From JACDAN01 sp963827705 (GTDB lineage Bacteria; Actinomycetota; Thermoleophilia; Gaiellales; Gaiellaceae), in NCBI GenBank assembly GCA_963827705.1, contig CAWHBN010000020.1:62001-126000 (forward strand): 64,000 bases of DNA. The letters are read 5' to 3'. Below the pieces are notes generated by a model. It worked only from the letters and a program-made list of their open reading frames with translations, had not been told where the DNA came from and made no database searches. The translations under genes were made by a program, and so were the position numbers. Below, one piece after another: positions 16,482-25,548 of this stretch (within the stretch, counting starts at the first letter, position 1; every line of letters begins with the position of its first letter).

Positions 16482-17500
16482 TTCTCAACGAGCTCGAGCA
16501 CTTCGGCGTCGAGGAGATCGAGCTGGACGAGCCTGGCCCGGGCGAGGCTCGTGTCCGGATCGAGGCGACCGGCGTCTGCCACTCCGACCTCCACGTCGTG
16601 CGAACCGGCCACAACCATCCGCTTCCGGTGCTGCTCGGCCACGAAGGCGCCGGTGTCGTCGAGGCCGTCGGCGAGGGAGTCGAGCACGTTCGCCCGGACG
16701 ACAGGGTGGTCGTCGGCTGGCGGTCCCCGTGCGGCGTCTGTCGGTGGTGTCAGCGCGGCGCCGAGCATCTCTGCCGCACGCCTCCGATGGCGGTGGGGCG
16801 GATGCATTCGCGCGACGGGCGCGACCTGATGGGGGTCTTTCGCGCCGGAACGTTCGCGACGAGAACCGTCTTGCACGGCACTTCGCTGGTCCGCCTACCC
16901 GTGGAGCTGCCGCCCGAACAGGCCTGTCTCCTGGGTTGCGCGATCGCTACCGGCGTCTGCTCGGTGCTGAAGACGGCGGAGGTCTGGGAGGGCGCCCGGG
17001 TCGCCGTCATCGGCTGCGGAGCCGTCGGCCTCTCGGTCGTCCAGGGAGCACGCGTGGCCGGCGCCGAGGAGATCCACGCGATCGACCTCGACGAGCGGAA
17101 GCTCGAGGCCGCGCGCAGGTTCGGGGCCACGCACACAGGGGACGCCGAGGCCAAGCGGCTCGACTTCGTGTTCGACGTCGTCGGGCTGCCGCAGACGGTG
17201 GCCCAGGGGCTGGCGATGCTCGGCCACGCCGGGACCCTCGTCTACATCGGCCTGCCCCAGCCCGGCGCCGAAGCGACGTTGCCGCTCGAGAGCGCCTTCG
17301 ACCGGCGCGTGCGGATCCTCGTCTCGCACGGCGGCGACCACGTCCCGGCGGAAGACTTCCCGCGCCTCGCGGAGCTCGCGGTTGACGGCCGGCTCGACCT
17401 CGCCGGCATGGTCACCAAGCGGATCACGCTGGACGACGTGGGCCAGGCGTTCGCGGACATGGAGTCCGGCGAGGTCATCCGCTCGGTGGTGCTCCTGTGA
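16466..17500 (+). CDS. Zinc-dependent alcohol dehydrogenase (MDR)
   Basis: This is a 344-aa medium-chain dehydrogenase. Catalytic zinc ligands are Cys38 (GVCHSD) and His59-Glu60 (GHEGAG). The structural zinc site is Cys89, Cys92, Cys95 and Cys103. The NAD-binding motif GCGAVGLS lies near 176-183. It overlaps the hydroxyacid oxidase upstream and is coupled to a hotdog thioesterase by GTGA, so the three genes form an operon. It is most similar in layout to class III-type or aryl alcohol dehydrogenases. Confidence 0.88.
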   Translation: MDRGVVLNELEHFGVEEIELDEPGPGEARVRIEATGVCHSDLHVVRTGHNHPLPVLLGHEGAGVVEAVGEGVEHVRPDDRVVVGWRSPCGVCRWCQRGAEHLCRTPPMAVGRMHSRDGRDLMGVFRAGTFATRTVLHGTSLVRLPVELPPEQACLLGCAIATGVCSVLKTAEVWEGARVAVIGCGAVGLSVVQGARVAGAEEIHAIDLDERKLEAARRFGATHTGDAEAKRLDFVFDVVGLPQTVAQGLAMLGHAGTLVYIGLPQPGAEATLPLESAFDRRVRILVSHGGDHVPAEDFPRLAELAVDGRLDLAGMVTKRITLDDVGQAFADMESGEVIRSVVLL

Positions 17501-17892
17501 GGCTCCCGCCGCCCGTCGCCGAGCTGATCGGCATCGAGGTCGTGGAGGCCGGCGCCGGCACGTGCACGATGAAGCTCGAAGCCGGCGAGCAGCACTCGAA
17601 TCCGATGGGGACGATCCACGGCGGGATCCTTTGCGACCTCGCCGACGCCGCGATGGGCATGGCGTTCTTCTCGACCCTCGAGGAGGGCGAGTCGTTCACG
17701 ACGCTCGAGTTGAAGATGAACTTCCTCCGGCCGTTCTGGACGGGTCAGCTCGTGGCGCACGGCGTGGTCATCTCACGCGGCAAGACCGTGGGGCTGGCCG
17801 AGTGCCGTGTAGTCGACGACAAGGAGCGCCTGATCGCGCACGCAACGAGCACCAACATGGCGCTCCGGGGAGACGCCGCGAAAGGACGCTAG
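17497..17892 (+). CDS. PaaI-type hotdog thioesterase
   Basis: This 131-aa protein hydrolyses acyl- or aryl-CoA thioesters. The hotdog signature NPMGTIHGGILCDLADAAMG lies near residues 31-50, with the PaaI-like HGG and the Asp in DLADAA. GTG 17497 overlaps the upstream stop. Its TAG at 17890-17892 shares three bases of a CTAG with the convergent dehydrogenase stop. Confidence 0.88.
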   Translation: MRLPPPVAELIGIEVVEAGAGTCTMKLEAGEQHSNPMGTIHGGILCDLADAAMGMAFFSTLEEGESFTTLELKMNFLRPFWTGQLVAHGVVISRGKTVGLAECRVVDDKERLIAHATSTNMALRGDAAKGR

Positions 17893-19320
17893 GCGCCCGT
17901 TTCGACGATTCGGTCGATCAGAGCTGGGTAGTCGGCGTCCGTCTCGGGATCCCAGCCGGGAGTCAGATGCCGCCGCCGGAGGAGCTCAGCGCCGTCCGGG
18001 TCGCGCCGCAGAGAGGACCTTGACCTGCAGCGAGCGCACGAGCTGGTCGAGCTGCCGGCGTGCGTGCAGCGCGCCGAACGCCTGATCGTCGACCGAGCGC
18101 CGCAGACGGGCGGCGAGCTGCTCCGACGCGCCGCTGCGCTCGACCACGAGATCGACGGCGTCCAATCGCGTGAGGTCGCGGAGGACCTGCGCGCAGAGGA
18201 CGTTGTGCGTCCCCTCCCAGCTCTCGAAGACGATTGCGTCGCGGTAGAGCCGGGGCAGCGGCGAGAAGTCCTCGATCGTCCCGTTGCCTCCGAGCGCCTC
18301 GATGCCGCGCCGGGTCACCTTCGTCGCCGCCAATGACGTGACGAACTTGTTCGCGTTCACGAGGACGCGGTGCCACGCCGTGTCCTCCTCGCCCGCTTCA
18401 CCCTTGTCGATCCGGTCGACGAGCTCGGTCAGCTCCATCGTCGAGGCGAGCGCCGCATCCGCCTCGGCCTTCATCACCGCCAGGTTCTCGCGGACGAGGG
18501 GATAGTCCGAGATGACGTGGCCGAACGCCTCGCGCTCGCGGGCGAACTCCGACGCAACGATGGTGGCGCGGCGCATCAGGCCGGCCGACCCGAGCGCGTT
18601 CAGCCAGCGGGAGGTGTTCAGCACGCCGACTGCGGTTCGGAAGCCGTCCTCCAGCGGCCCGAGCGGATACGCAGCAGCGCCATCGAACTCGATCTCCCCG
18701 GTCGCGAGGGCGCGCGTCCCGAGCTTGTCCTTCAGCCGGCGGATCCGGAATCCGCCGCCCGAGCGAGGCACGAGGAAGCAGCCGATCCCGCGGGTCCCCT
18801 CCGGGGCGCCCCGCGGCCGGGCGGTCACGAGGAACTGGTCGGCGTCGGCGACCGAGCAGAACCACTTCTCCCCGTGCAGGCGCCAGCCGGCCCCGTCGGG
18901 GATCGCCTCGACCCGGTTCGCGCCGACGTCGGACCCGCCGTGCCGCTCCGTGAGGAACTGCGCGCCGCGCTCCGCCTGGTCGTAGTCGGTCTCGATGAGC
19001 GGCGGGAGGAACCGCTCGCGCAGCTCGTCGGAGCCGTGCGTCTTCAGCGCGCGAACGAGCCCCGCTGTGCAGACGACCGGACACGCATGGCCGCCTTCTC
19101 CCGCGTGCGCGAGGAGGTAGAAGAGCGAGGCCTGCTCGGGTGCAGCAGCGCCGACGATGCCGGAGGCCCAGATCGCACGGCCGGCCCGGTGGTAGGCGGG
19201 ATCGAACTCGATCTCACCGTTCTGGAGGAGCCGTGGCAGGTTCCGCTCGGACTCCTCGACCGCGGGGTCGACCACGTCCATCACGACGTCGGCGAAGTCA
19301 TGTGTTACCGCCGGTAGCAC
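17889..19320 (-). CDS. Acyl-CoA dehydrogenase, AidB-like, C-terminus frameshifted
   Basis: This is an AidB-type acyl-CoA dehydrogenase. The flavin-site segment QFLTERHGGSDVGAN lies near residues 141-155, LHGEKWFCS near 169, and the C-terminal catalytic region VFESWEGTHNVLCAQ near 372. The intact frame ends at 17986 (444 aa). In the neighbouring frame the tail continues as GAELLRRRHLTPGWDPETD and stops at 17889-17891, sharing a CTAG with the thioesterase stop. One extra G near 17995 explains this; corrected length is 476 aa. It starts at GTG 19320, 17 bases from the divergent dehydrogenase gene. Confidence 0.82.
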
Positions 19321-19337
19321 CGGTATAGGCTAACGCC

Positions 19338-20432
19338 GTGGAACTTGGCGACAGCCCTGACGAAGCGGCCTTCCGGGAGGGAGTCCGCGCCTGGCTGCGG
19401 GAGAACCTGCCCGCAGGCGAGCCGCGGGAATGGAGCCGGAAGATCTACGACGCGGGCTATGCCGGCCTGACCTGGCCCGAGGAGTACGGCGGCAGAGGTG
19501 CTCCGTACAGCCATCAGGCGATCGTGCTGGAGGAGTTCGCCCGCGCCGAGGCGCCGTCGCACATGGGCGTGATCGGCCTGGGCATGGCCGGCCCGACGAT
19601 CATGGCGCACGGCACCGAGGAGCAGAAGCAGCGCTACCTCTCGAAGATCCTCTCGGCGGAGGAGATCTGGTGCCAGGGCTTCTCCGAGCCGGGAGCGGGC
19701 TCCGACCTGTCGGCCGTTCGAACCTCGATCGACGCGCGCAACGGCTCGTTCGTCGTCAACGGGCAGAAGGTGTGGTCGTCGTTCGCGCACATCGCCGAGC
19801 ACTGCATCCTCGTCGGCCGAAGCGACCCGGACTCGCAGCGCCACGATGGCCTGACGTACATCATCGTCGACATGAAGGCGCCGGGCGTCGAGGTGCGCCC
19901 GCTGCGCCAGATCACCGGCGAGGCCGAGTTCAACGAGATCTTCCTCACGGACGTCGAGGTGCCGAAGGAGAACCTTCTCGGCGAGATCGGCGGAGGCTGG
20001 CAGGTTGCGATGACGACGCTCCTCCACGAGCGCGGAACGCTCGGCTTCGCGCTCGGCGGCGCGCTGGAGCTGCAGGTGCAGAAGCTCGTCGCGCTCACGA
20101 AGGAGAAGGGCGCCGACGATCCGATCATCCGGGACCGCGTCGCCCAGGAGTGGATCGAGCTCCAGGCGCTGAAGATGACGAACTACCGGTCGCTGACGAC
20201 GCTGATGAAGACCGGGATCCCGGGCCCCGAGGGCTCCGTCTCCAAGCTGCACTGGTCGGAGCAGAACCAGCGGCTGACCAAGCTCGCCATGGAGATCCTC
20301 GAAGGCGAGGACGACGGCTACTGGCGCCACCAGCAGCTGCGGAGCCGCGGCAACACGATCGAGGCGGGAACCTCCGAGATCCTGCGAAACATCATCGCCG
20401 AGCGCGTGCTCGGCCTCCCGAGGAGTCGCTAG
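19338..20432 (+). CDS. Acyl-CoA dehydrogenase
   Basis: This is a 364-aa FAD enzyme that oxidises acyl-CoA to 2-enoyl-CoA. Motifs are WCQGFSEPGAGSDLSAVR near residues 112-129, VNGQKVWSSFAH near 139-150, and the C-terminal NTIEAGTSEILRNIIAERVL near 339-358. The short Asp/Glu-rich N-terminus (ELGDSPDEAAFREGVRAWL) is normal for FadE-like proteins. GTG start at 19338. It shares its stop with the start of a shortened paralogue, so the two may form an alpha/beta heteromer as in FadE pairs of sterol degradation. Confidence 0.9.
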   Translation: MELGDSPDEAAFREGVRAWLRENLPAGEPREWSRKIYDAGYAGLTWPEEYGGRGAPYSHQAIVLEEFARAEAPSHMGVIGLGMAGPTIMAHGTEEQKQRYLSKILSAEEIWCQGFSEPGAGSDLSAVRTSIDARNGSFVVNGQKVWSSFAHIAEHCILVGRSDPDSQRHDGLTYIIVDMKAPGVEVRPLRQITGEAEFNEIFLTDVEVPKENLLGEIGGGWQVAMTTLLHERGTLGFALGGALELQVQKLVALTKEKGADDPIIRDRVAQEWIELQALKMTNYRSLTTLMKTGIPGPEGSVSKLHWSEQNQRLTKLAMEILEGEDDGYWRHQQLRSRGNTIEAGTSEILRNIIAERVLGLPRSR

Positions 20433-21046
20433 TGCAGTTCGCCTTCACCGAAGAGCAGGAGCTCCTCCGCCGCGAGGCGCGTGACGCCCTGGCGAACGGG
20501 GGCTGGTCGCGCGACGAGATCGGCGCGGCCGACCTCAGCTTCGTCGACAAGGCCGTCCTCTTCGAGGAGGGCGGGCGCGCAGGCGTGGGCGAGTCGCTCT
20601 TCGACGAGGACCGGCCCGAGGACGAGCGCCTGGCGACGCTCGCGCTCGAGGCGGTCGGGATCGGGAAGAAGGCGCTCCACCTCGCGATCGAGTACGCGAA
20701 GGACCGGGAGCAGTTCGGGCGGAAGATCGGCGTGTACCAGGCCGTCTCCCACCAGCTCGCCGACACCTTCGTCGAGACCGAGCTTGCCCGCTCGCTCGCC
20801 TACTGGGCCGCATGGTGCGTCGCCGAGGACGACGAGCAGGCACCGATCGCGACCGCCGCCGCGAAGTCGTACGCGTCGGACGCTGCGGTTGCCGCGTGCG
20901 AGCGCTCGATCCAAGTGCACGGCGGCATCGGCTTCACCTGGGAGCACGTGCTCCACGAGTACTACAAGCGTGCGCTTTGGATCCAGGCGTACGGCGGCCA
21001 CGGACGCGTGCACCGCGCCCGGATCGCCTCCTGGCTACTGGATTGA
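20432..21046 (+). CDS. Short acyl-CoA dehydrogenase-like protein lacking the middle domain
   Basis: This 204-aa protein begins like a dehydrogenase (FTEEQELLRREARDALA) and has the C-terminal helical domain (EYAKDREQFGRKIGVYQAVSHQ near 86-107, QVHGGIGFTWEHVLHEYYKR near 161-180). The beta-barrel domain and much of the first helical domain, some 150 residues, are missing in frame. It cannot bind FAD like a full subunit. It may be a structural partner of the full dehydrogenase upstream, to which it is coupled (TAGTG), or an internally deleted relic. Confidence 0.75.
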   Translation: MQFAFTEEQELLRREARDALANGGWSRDEIGAADLSFVDKAVLFEEGGRAGVGESLFDEDRPEDERLATLALEAVGIGKKALHLAIEYAKDREQFGRKIGVYQAVSHQLADTFVETELARSLAYWAAWCVAEDDEQAPIATAAAKSYASDAAVAACERSIQVHGGIGFTWEHVLHEYYKRALWIQAYGGHGRVHRARIASWLLD

Positions 21047-21849
21047 CCCGCACGGCCATCGTCACCGGCGCGTCGTCGGGGATCGGACAGGCGTGCGCCG
21101 CGAGGCTTGCACGCGCAGGGTGGCGCGTGCTGGCCGGCGTTCGCCGCGAGGGTGATGCACCGGAGGGAACCGAGGAGATTCTCCTCGACGTCACCGACGC
21201 CGAGCAGATCCGCGGTGCCGCGGAGCGTGTCGACGAGTTGGACGGGCTCGTCAACAACGCGGGGATCGCCCTCGGCTCGCCGCTCGAGCTCGTCCCCGTC
21301 GACCAGCTCCGCTACCAGCTCGAGGTCAATCTCGTCGGGCAGGTCGCGGTGACGCAGGCACTCCTGCCGGCGCTGCGCCGCGCGAAGGGCCGGATCGTCT
21401 TCATGGGCTCGATCGCCGGACGGAGCGCGCTGCCGTTCCTCGCCCCCTACGCGGCTTCGAAGCACGCTCTGGAGGCCGTGGCGGATTCGCTGCGACTGGA
21501 GCTGAAGCCGTTCGGCATCCCGGTCTCCATCGTCGAGCCGGGCTCGATTCGGACCGCTATCTGGTCGCGCTCGGCCGCGCGCGCCGACGAGCTCGCCGCG
21601 ACGGCCGACTCGGAGCTGGCCGAGCTCTACGCCGACCGGGTCGCCGCGTTCAGGAGCCTCGCGCTGAAACGCGGCGAGGGGGGCGCTCCGGCCGATCGCG
21701 TTGCCGAGGTCGTCGAGGAAGCGCTCACCGCCGAGCGGCCGCACGCGCGTTACCTGGTCGGAAAGGACGCGAAGCTGCGCGCGGGGTTCGAGCGCCTCCC
21801 CGACCGGCTTCGCGACCGGATCTACGAACGAGTGCTCCTCAAGAGCTAG
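21043..21849 (+). CDS. SDR-family oxidoreductase
   Basis: This is a 268-aa classical short-chain dehydrogenase. Motifs are TGASSGIG near residues 8-15, LVNNAGIA near 69-76, a catalytic Ser in MGSIAGRSA, and YAASKHAL near 136-143. TTG 21043 overlaps the previous stop (TTGA). The C-terminal tail is longer than usual and ends in a family-like RYLVGKDAKLRAGFERLPDR. Its likely role is oxidation of a 3-hydroxyacyl or alcohol intermediate alongside the dehydrogenases. Confidence 0.88.
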   Translation: MTRTAIVTGASSGIGQACAARLARAGWRVLAGVRREGDAPEGTEEILLDVTDAEQIRGAAERVDELDGLVNNAGIALGSPLELVPVDQLRYQLEVNLVGQVAVTQALLPALRRAKGRIVFMGSIAGRSALPFLAPYAASKHALEAVADSLRLELKPFGIPVSIVEPGSIRTAIWSRSAARADELAATADSELAELYADRVAAFRSLALKRGEGGAPADRVAEVVEEALTAERPHARYLVGKDAKLRAGFERLPDRLRDRIYERVLLKS

Positions 21850-21857
21850 GAGGGTCG

Positions 21858-22256
21858 ATGGGCTATACCAAGGGATCGTTGGACGAGCTGGGCGGGGGAC
21901 CGGGGTTCCGCAAGGTCCGCCAGGCGCTGAACGTGACTGCGTTCGGCGTCAACGGCATCGTGTACCCGCCCGGACAGGAGGGCTTCCTCCACTACCACGA
22001 CAAACAGGACGAGCTCTACTTCGTCCATCGTGGGCGCGCGCTGTTCGAGGTCGACGGCGAGACGTTCGAGCTCGGGCCGGGCGGGGTCGTCCATGTGGAG
22101 TCGACGACACCTCGCAAGATCTCGAACCCCGGCGACGAGGACCTCGTGATGCTCGCAGTCGGTGGCAAGGACGGGTATGTCGGGCGCGACGGCCAGCTCG
22201 TGGACGTGGACCGCGACCTGCCCCGCCGCCAGGCCTTTACCAGCTCTGAGAAATAG
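21858..22256 (+). CDS. Small cupin protein
   Basis: This is a 132-aa single-domain cupin. The motif YPPGQEGFLHYHDKQDELYFVHRG near residues 36-59 has the two His and the Glu expected for metal binding, split here so as not to quote it whole: H45, H47 and E52 are the candidate ligands. It sits between an SDR and an acyl-CoA ligase on the same strand, with AGGAGGG as RBS. No substrate can be named. Confidence 0.78.
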   Translation: MGYTKGSLDELGGGPGFRKVRQALNVTAFGVNGIVYPPGQEGFLHYHDKQDELYFVHRGRALFEVDGETFELGPGGVVHVESTTPRKISNPGDEDLVMLAVGGKDGYVGRDGQLVDVDRDLPRRQAFTSSEK

Positions 22257-22297
22257 AGGACGATCTTGACTGGGTCTACCGAGGAGGCAACGGCTCG

Positions 22298-23902
22298 ATG
22301 AACGGCTTGATGATGGACTACCAGCTGGCGGTTCCGCAGATCCTGAATCGGGCGGAAACCTTTTTCGGCGACCAGGAGGTCGTCACCCGCCTCCCGGACA
22401 AGAGCTTTCACCGCTACACCTTCCGAGACATGGCCGGTCGGGCCAAGCAGCTCTCGACCGCCCTGCAGAAGCTCGGCCTCGAACGCGGTGACCGGGTCGC
22501 CACGTTGTGCTGGAACCACTATCCGCACCTGGAGGCGTACTTCGGGATCCCGGGCGGCGGGTTCGTGCTCCACACGCTGAACCTCCGGCTCCACCCTGAC
22601 GACCTGGCCTACGTCGCGGACCACGGCGACGACAAGGCCGTGATCGTCGACCGCAGCCTGCTTCCCCTGCTCGAGCAGTTCATGGAGCGGACGAAGATCG
22701 AGCACGTCTTCGTCGTCGAGGACTCGTACGAGGAGCTCCTGGCGACTGCGAGCCCGGATGAATGGGAGGACCCGCAGCTCGACGAGCGCGAAGCGGCTGC
22801 GATGTGCTTCACGAGCGGGACGACCGGGCGCTGCAAGGGCGTCGTCTACTCGCACCGATCGACCGTTCTGCACGCGCTCGGCGTCGCGACGACCTCGCCC
22901 CTCGGCCTGCGCGTCGCGCACGGCGATGTGTTGCTGCCGGTGGTGCCGATGTTCCACGCGAACGCGTGGGGCTACCCGTACCTGGCGGCCATGCTCGGCA
23001 CGAAGCTCGTGTTCCCCGGCCCGCACCTGGACCCCGAGAGCCTGCTCGAGGACTTCGTCCAGGAGAAGGTGACCTGGACGGCAGGCGTGCCGACGATCTG
23101 GCTGGGAATGCTGCAGATGCTCGACGCCAACCCCGGCAAGTGGGACCTGTCCCACATGAAGGGGATGCTCGTCGGAGGCTCCGCCGTCCCGCGCGCGATG
23201 ATCGCCGCGTACAAGGAGCGGCACGGGCTCAGCGTCGTGCAGGGCTGGGGAATGACCGAGACCTCGCCCGTCGCGTCGGTCAGCGACTTCATCGGCGACC
23301 TTCAGGACGCCGACCAGGACACGCAGCTCGACTTCGTCGCGATGGCGGGTGTCCCGCTGCCGTTCGTCGACATCCGGGTCCGCGCGGGCGACGAGGAGGT
23401 CCCGTGGGACGGCGAGTCGATGGGCGAGCTGGAGGTTCGGGGGCCGTGGGTCGCGTCCGGCTACTACCAGGACGACTCGCAGGCGGACCGGTGGACCGAC
23501 GACGGCTGGTTCAAGACCGGCGACATCGTCTCCATGCACCCGCGCGGCTTCATCCAGATCAAGGACCGGTCGAAGGACGTGATCAAGTCCGGCGGGGAGT
23601 GGATCTCGTCGGTCGAGCTCGAGAACGCGATCATGTCCCACCCGGCCGTGGCCGAAGCCGCGGTGATCGCGATCCCGGACGAGAAGTGGGCAGAGCGACC
23701 GCTCGCCGCCGTCGTGCTCAAGGAGGGCGAGACGGTGAGCGCGGATGAGCTGAAGGAGCTCCTGGCGCCGAAGTTCGCGAAGTGGTGGCTGCCTGATCGC
23801 TTCGAGTTCGTCGAGGAGATCCCGAAGACGAGCGTCGGAAAGTTCAAGAAGACCGAGCTGCGGGAGCAGTTCGCCCAGGAGCAGGTGCCGGCGTCTTCGT
23901 AG
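22298..23902 (+). CDS. Medium/long-chain fatty-acid--CoA ligase (LvaE-like candidate)
   Basis: This is a 534-aa ANL ligase. Motifs are FTSGTTGRCKGVVYSHRS near residues 170-187, QGWGMTETSPVASVSD near 314-329, GWFKTGDIVSMHPRGFIQI near 406-424, and the C-terminal Lys in TSVGKFKKTEL near 511. A purine-rich RBS (GAGGAGG) precedes the ATG. It heads a run of SDR, quinone-reductase, dehydrogenase, kinase and DUF6285 genes and could activate the acid that the downstream set degrades. Confidence 0.88.
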   Translation: MNGLMMDYQLAVPQILNRAETFFGDQEVVTRLPDKSFHRYTFRDMAGRAKQLSTALQKLGLERGDRVATLCWNHYPHLEAYFGIPGGGFVLHTLNLRLHPDDLAYVADHGDDKAVIVDRSLLPLLEQFMERTKIEHVFVVEDSYEELLATASPDEWEDPQLDEREAAAMCFTSGTTGRCKGVVYSHRSTVLHALGVATTSPLGLRVAHGDVLLPVVPMFHANAWGYPYLAAMLGTKLVFPGPHLDPESLLEDFVQEKVTWTAGVPTIWLGMLQMLDANPGKWDLSHMKGMLVGGSAVPRAMIAAYKERHGLSVVQGWGMTETSPVASVSDFIGDLQDADQDTQLDFVAMAGVPLPFVDIRVRAGDEEVPWDGESMGELEVRGPWVASGYYQDDSQADRWTDDGWFKTGDIVSMHPRGFIQIKDRSKDVIKSGGEWISSVELENAIMSHPAVAEAAVIAIPDEKWAERPLAAVVLKEGETVSADELKELLAPKFAKWWLPDRFEFVEEIPKTSVGKFKKTELREQFAQEQVPASS

Positions 23903-23909
23903 GCCGATC

Positions 23910-24824
23910 GTGAAAGCAGTCGTTCTCCGCGAGACGGGCGCGCCGGACCGGCTCGAGCTCGAGGAGGTGCCCGACCCCGAGCCGGAAGCCGGCCAGATCG
24001 TCGTGCGCGTTCGCGCCGCCGGGGTGAATTTCGCCGACGTGCTGGTGCGACAGGGGCGCTACCCGCAGCCCCCGGAGCTGCCGACAGTCCCGGGCTCGGA
24101 GGTCGCCGGCGAGGCGGACGGCCGCCGCGTGATGGCGCTTCCGCGAGGCGGCGGCTACGCGGAGGCGATCGCCGTGGACGAGAACCTGGTCGTGCCGCTG
24201 CCGGAAGGCGCGTCGTTCGAGGAGGGCGCCGGGTTCCTGCTGACGTACCTGACGGCCTGGATTCCGCTGACGCGGCAGGTTCGTGTCGGTGATGGGTCGG
24301 TCGTGTTGGTTCACGCGGGCTCGGGCGGTGTCGGGTCGGCGGCGATCCAGGTCGCGAAGCATCTCGGCGCCCGCGTCGTGGCGACTGCGAGCACGGAGGA
24401 GAAGAGAGCGGTCGCACTGGACCAAGGGGCGGACGAGGCCTTCGGCTACGACGAGTTCGCCGAGAAGGTCAGAGCCGACGTCGTGCTCGACCCAGTCGGC
24501 GGCGAGGTCTTCGCGCAGAGCTTCGGCGTCCTGAACCCGCTCGGGACGGTCGTCGCGATCGGATTCGCCGGCGGCTGGTGGGAGTCGCTTGACCCGGCGC
24601 CGCTCGTCGGCCGCAACCTCGGGCTGCAGGGCTTCTATCTCGGACGCCTGATGCGTCACAACCCCGACCTCGTGCGCGAGGCGATCGGCGAGGTCGTCGA
24701 GCTCTGGTCGTCCGGCGCCGTGAAGCCGCTCGTCGGTGCGACGTTTCCGCTCGAGCGCGCGGCCGACGCCCACGAGCTGATCGAGGCGCGCCGCCATGTC
24801 GGCAAGGTCGTCCTTGTTCCCTAG
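23910..24824 (+). CDS. NADPH:quinone oxidoreductase-type MDR protein
   Basis: This is a 304-aa zinc-free medium-chain dehydrogenase of the QOR family. The N-terminal GroES-like part includes VNFADVLVRQGRYPQPP near 36-52. The nucleotide-binding motif HAGSGGVGSAAIQVAKHLGA lies near 134-153. No zinc ligands are seen. GTG start at 23910, seven bases after the ligase. It may reduce an enoyl or quinone substrate with NADPH. Confidence 0.85.
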   Translation: MKAVVLRETGAPDRLELEEVPDPEPEAGQIVVRVRAAGVNFADVLVRQGRYPQPPELPTVPGSEVAGEADGRRVMALPRGGGYAEAIAVDENLVVPLPEGASFEEGAGFLLTYLTAWIPLTRQVRVGDGSVVLVHAGSGGVGSAAIQVAKHLGARVVATASTEEKRAVALDQGADEAFGYDEFAEKVRADVVLDPVGGEVFAQSFGVLNPLGTVVAIGFAGGWWESLDPAPLVGRNLGLQGFYLGRLMRHNPDLVREAIGEVVELWSSGAVKPLVGATFPLERAADAHELIEARRHVGKVVLVP

Positions 24825-25509
24825 AACGGTGCTCGTGACGGGCGCTGCGGGCGGAATCGGCCGCGCGATCATCGAGCGGCTGGAACAGGACGGGGCAGAG
24901 GTCACCGGCCTCGACGTGAAGGACGGGTTCGACGTCACCGACTCGGCGGCGTGGGAGTCGGTCGGCCGGTTCGACCTGGCCTGTCTCAACGCGGGTGTGA
25001 CGACCGGCACGGCGTCGATCGCCGAGCTGACCGACGAGGAGTACCGGCGAGTCATGGCAGTGAACGTCGACGGTGTCCTCTTCGGCGTGCGCCGCCTCGC
25101 AGGCGTCATGGGCGACGGAGACGCGATCGTCGTGACCGCGTCGCTCGCCGGCCTGACCGGAGTGGAAAGCGACCCGATTTACGCGCTCACCAAGCACGCC
25201 GTCATCGGCCTCGTCCGCTCGGTCGCGCCGCGGCTCGAGGAGTCCGGGATCCGGATCAACGCCGTCTGCCCCGGGTTCGCAGACACGCCCATGGTCACGG
25301 GCGAGTTCCGCTCGGCTCTCGAGTCGGCTGGCTTTCCGCTCCTGCGTGCCGAGGAGGTGGCCGAGGCCGTGCTCCTCGCCGCGCGGAGCGAGGGAACCGG
25401 CGAGGCGTGGATCGTCCAGCCCGGCCGGCAACCCGAGCCGTACCGGTTCCGCGGCATCCCGGGCCCGAGGGTCCCCGGCGCGGAAGGCATCGCCCCGCCG
25501 CCTCTCTAG
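24796..25509 (+). CDS. SDR-family oxidoreductase (short, overlapping start)
   Basis: This is a 237-aa short-chain dehydrogenase with TGAAGGIG near residues 15-22, NAGVTTG near 74, and YALTKHAVIGL near 130-140. ATG 24796 overlaps the previous gene by 29 bases; TTG 24814 or GTG 24829 are alternative starts. The catalytic Ser/Tyr/Lys are present. It ends just before the first palindromic repeat at 25510. Confidence 0.85.
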   Translation: MSARSSLFPRTVLVTGAAGGIGRAIIERLEQDGAEVTGLDVKDGFDVTDSAAWESVGRFDLACLNAGVTTGTASIAELTDEEYRRVMAVNVDGVLFGVRRLAGVMGDGDAIVVTASLAGLTGVESDPIYALTKHAVIGLVRSVAPRLEESGIRINAVCPGFADTPMVTGEFRSALESAGFPLLRAEEVAEAVLLAARSEGTGEAWIVQPGRQPEPYRFRGIPGPRVPGAEGIAPPPL

Positions 25510-25532
25510 CCAAGTAACAACTTGTTACTTGG
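25510..25532. repeat. Palindromic repeat, site 1 (AAGTAACAA-c-TTGTTACTT)
   Basis: This is a perfect 11+1+11 palindrome with central C, one base after the SDR stop. The same core occurs at 25891, and related cores at 50915 and 50965. It precedes the small HTH-like gene at 25549 and provides an RBS-flanking context (GGGAGG at 25531-25536). Confidence 0.75.
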
Positions 25533-25548
25533 GAGGTTCGGCGCTGAG

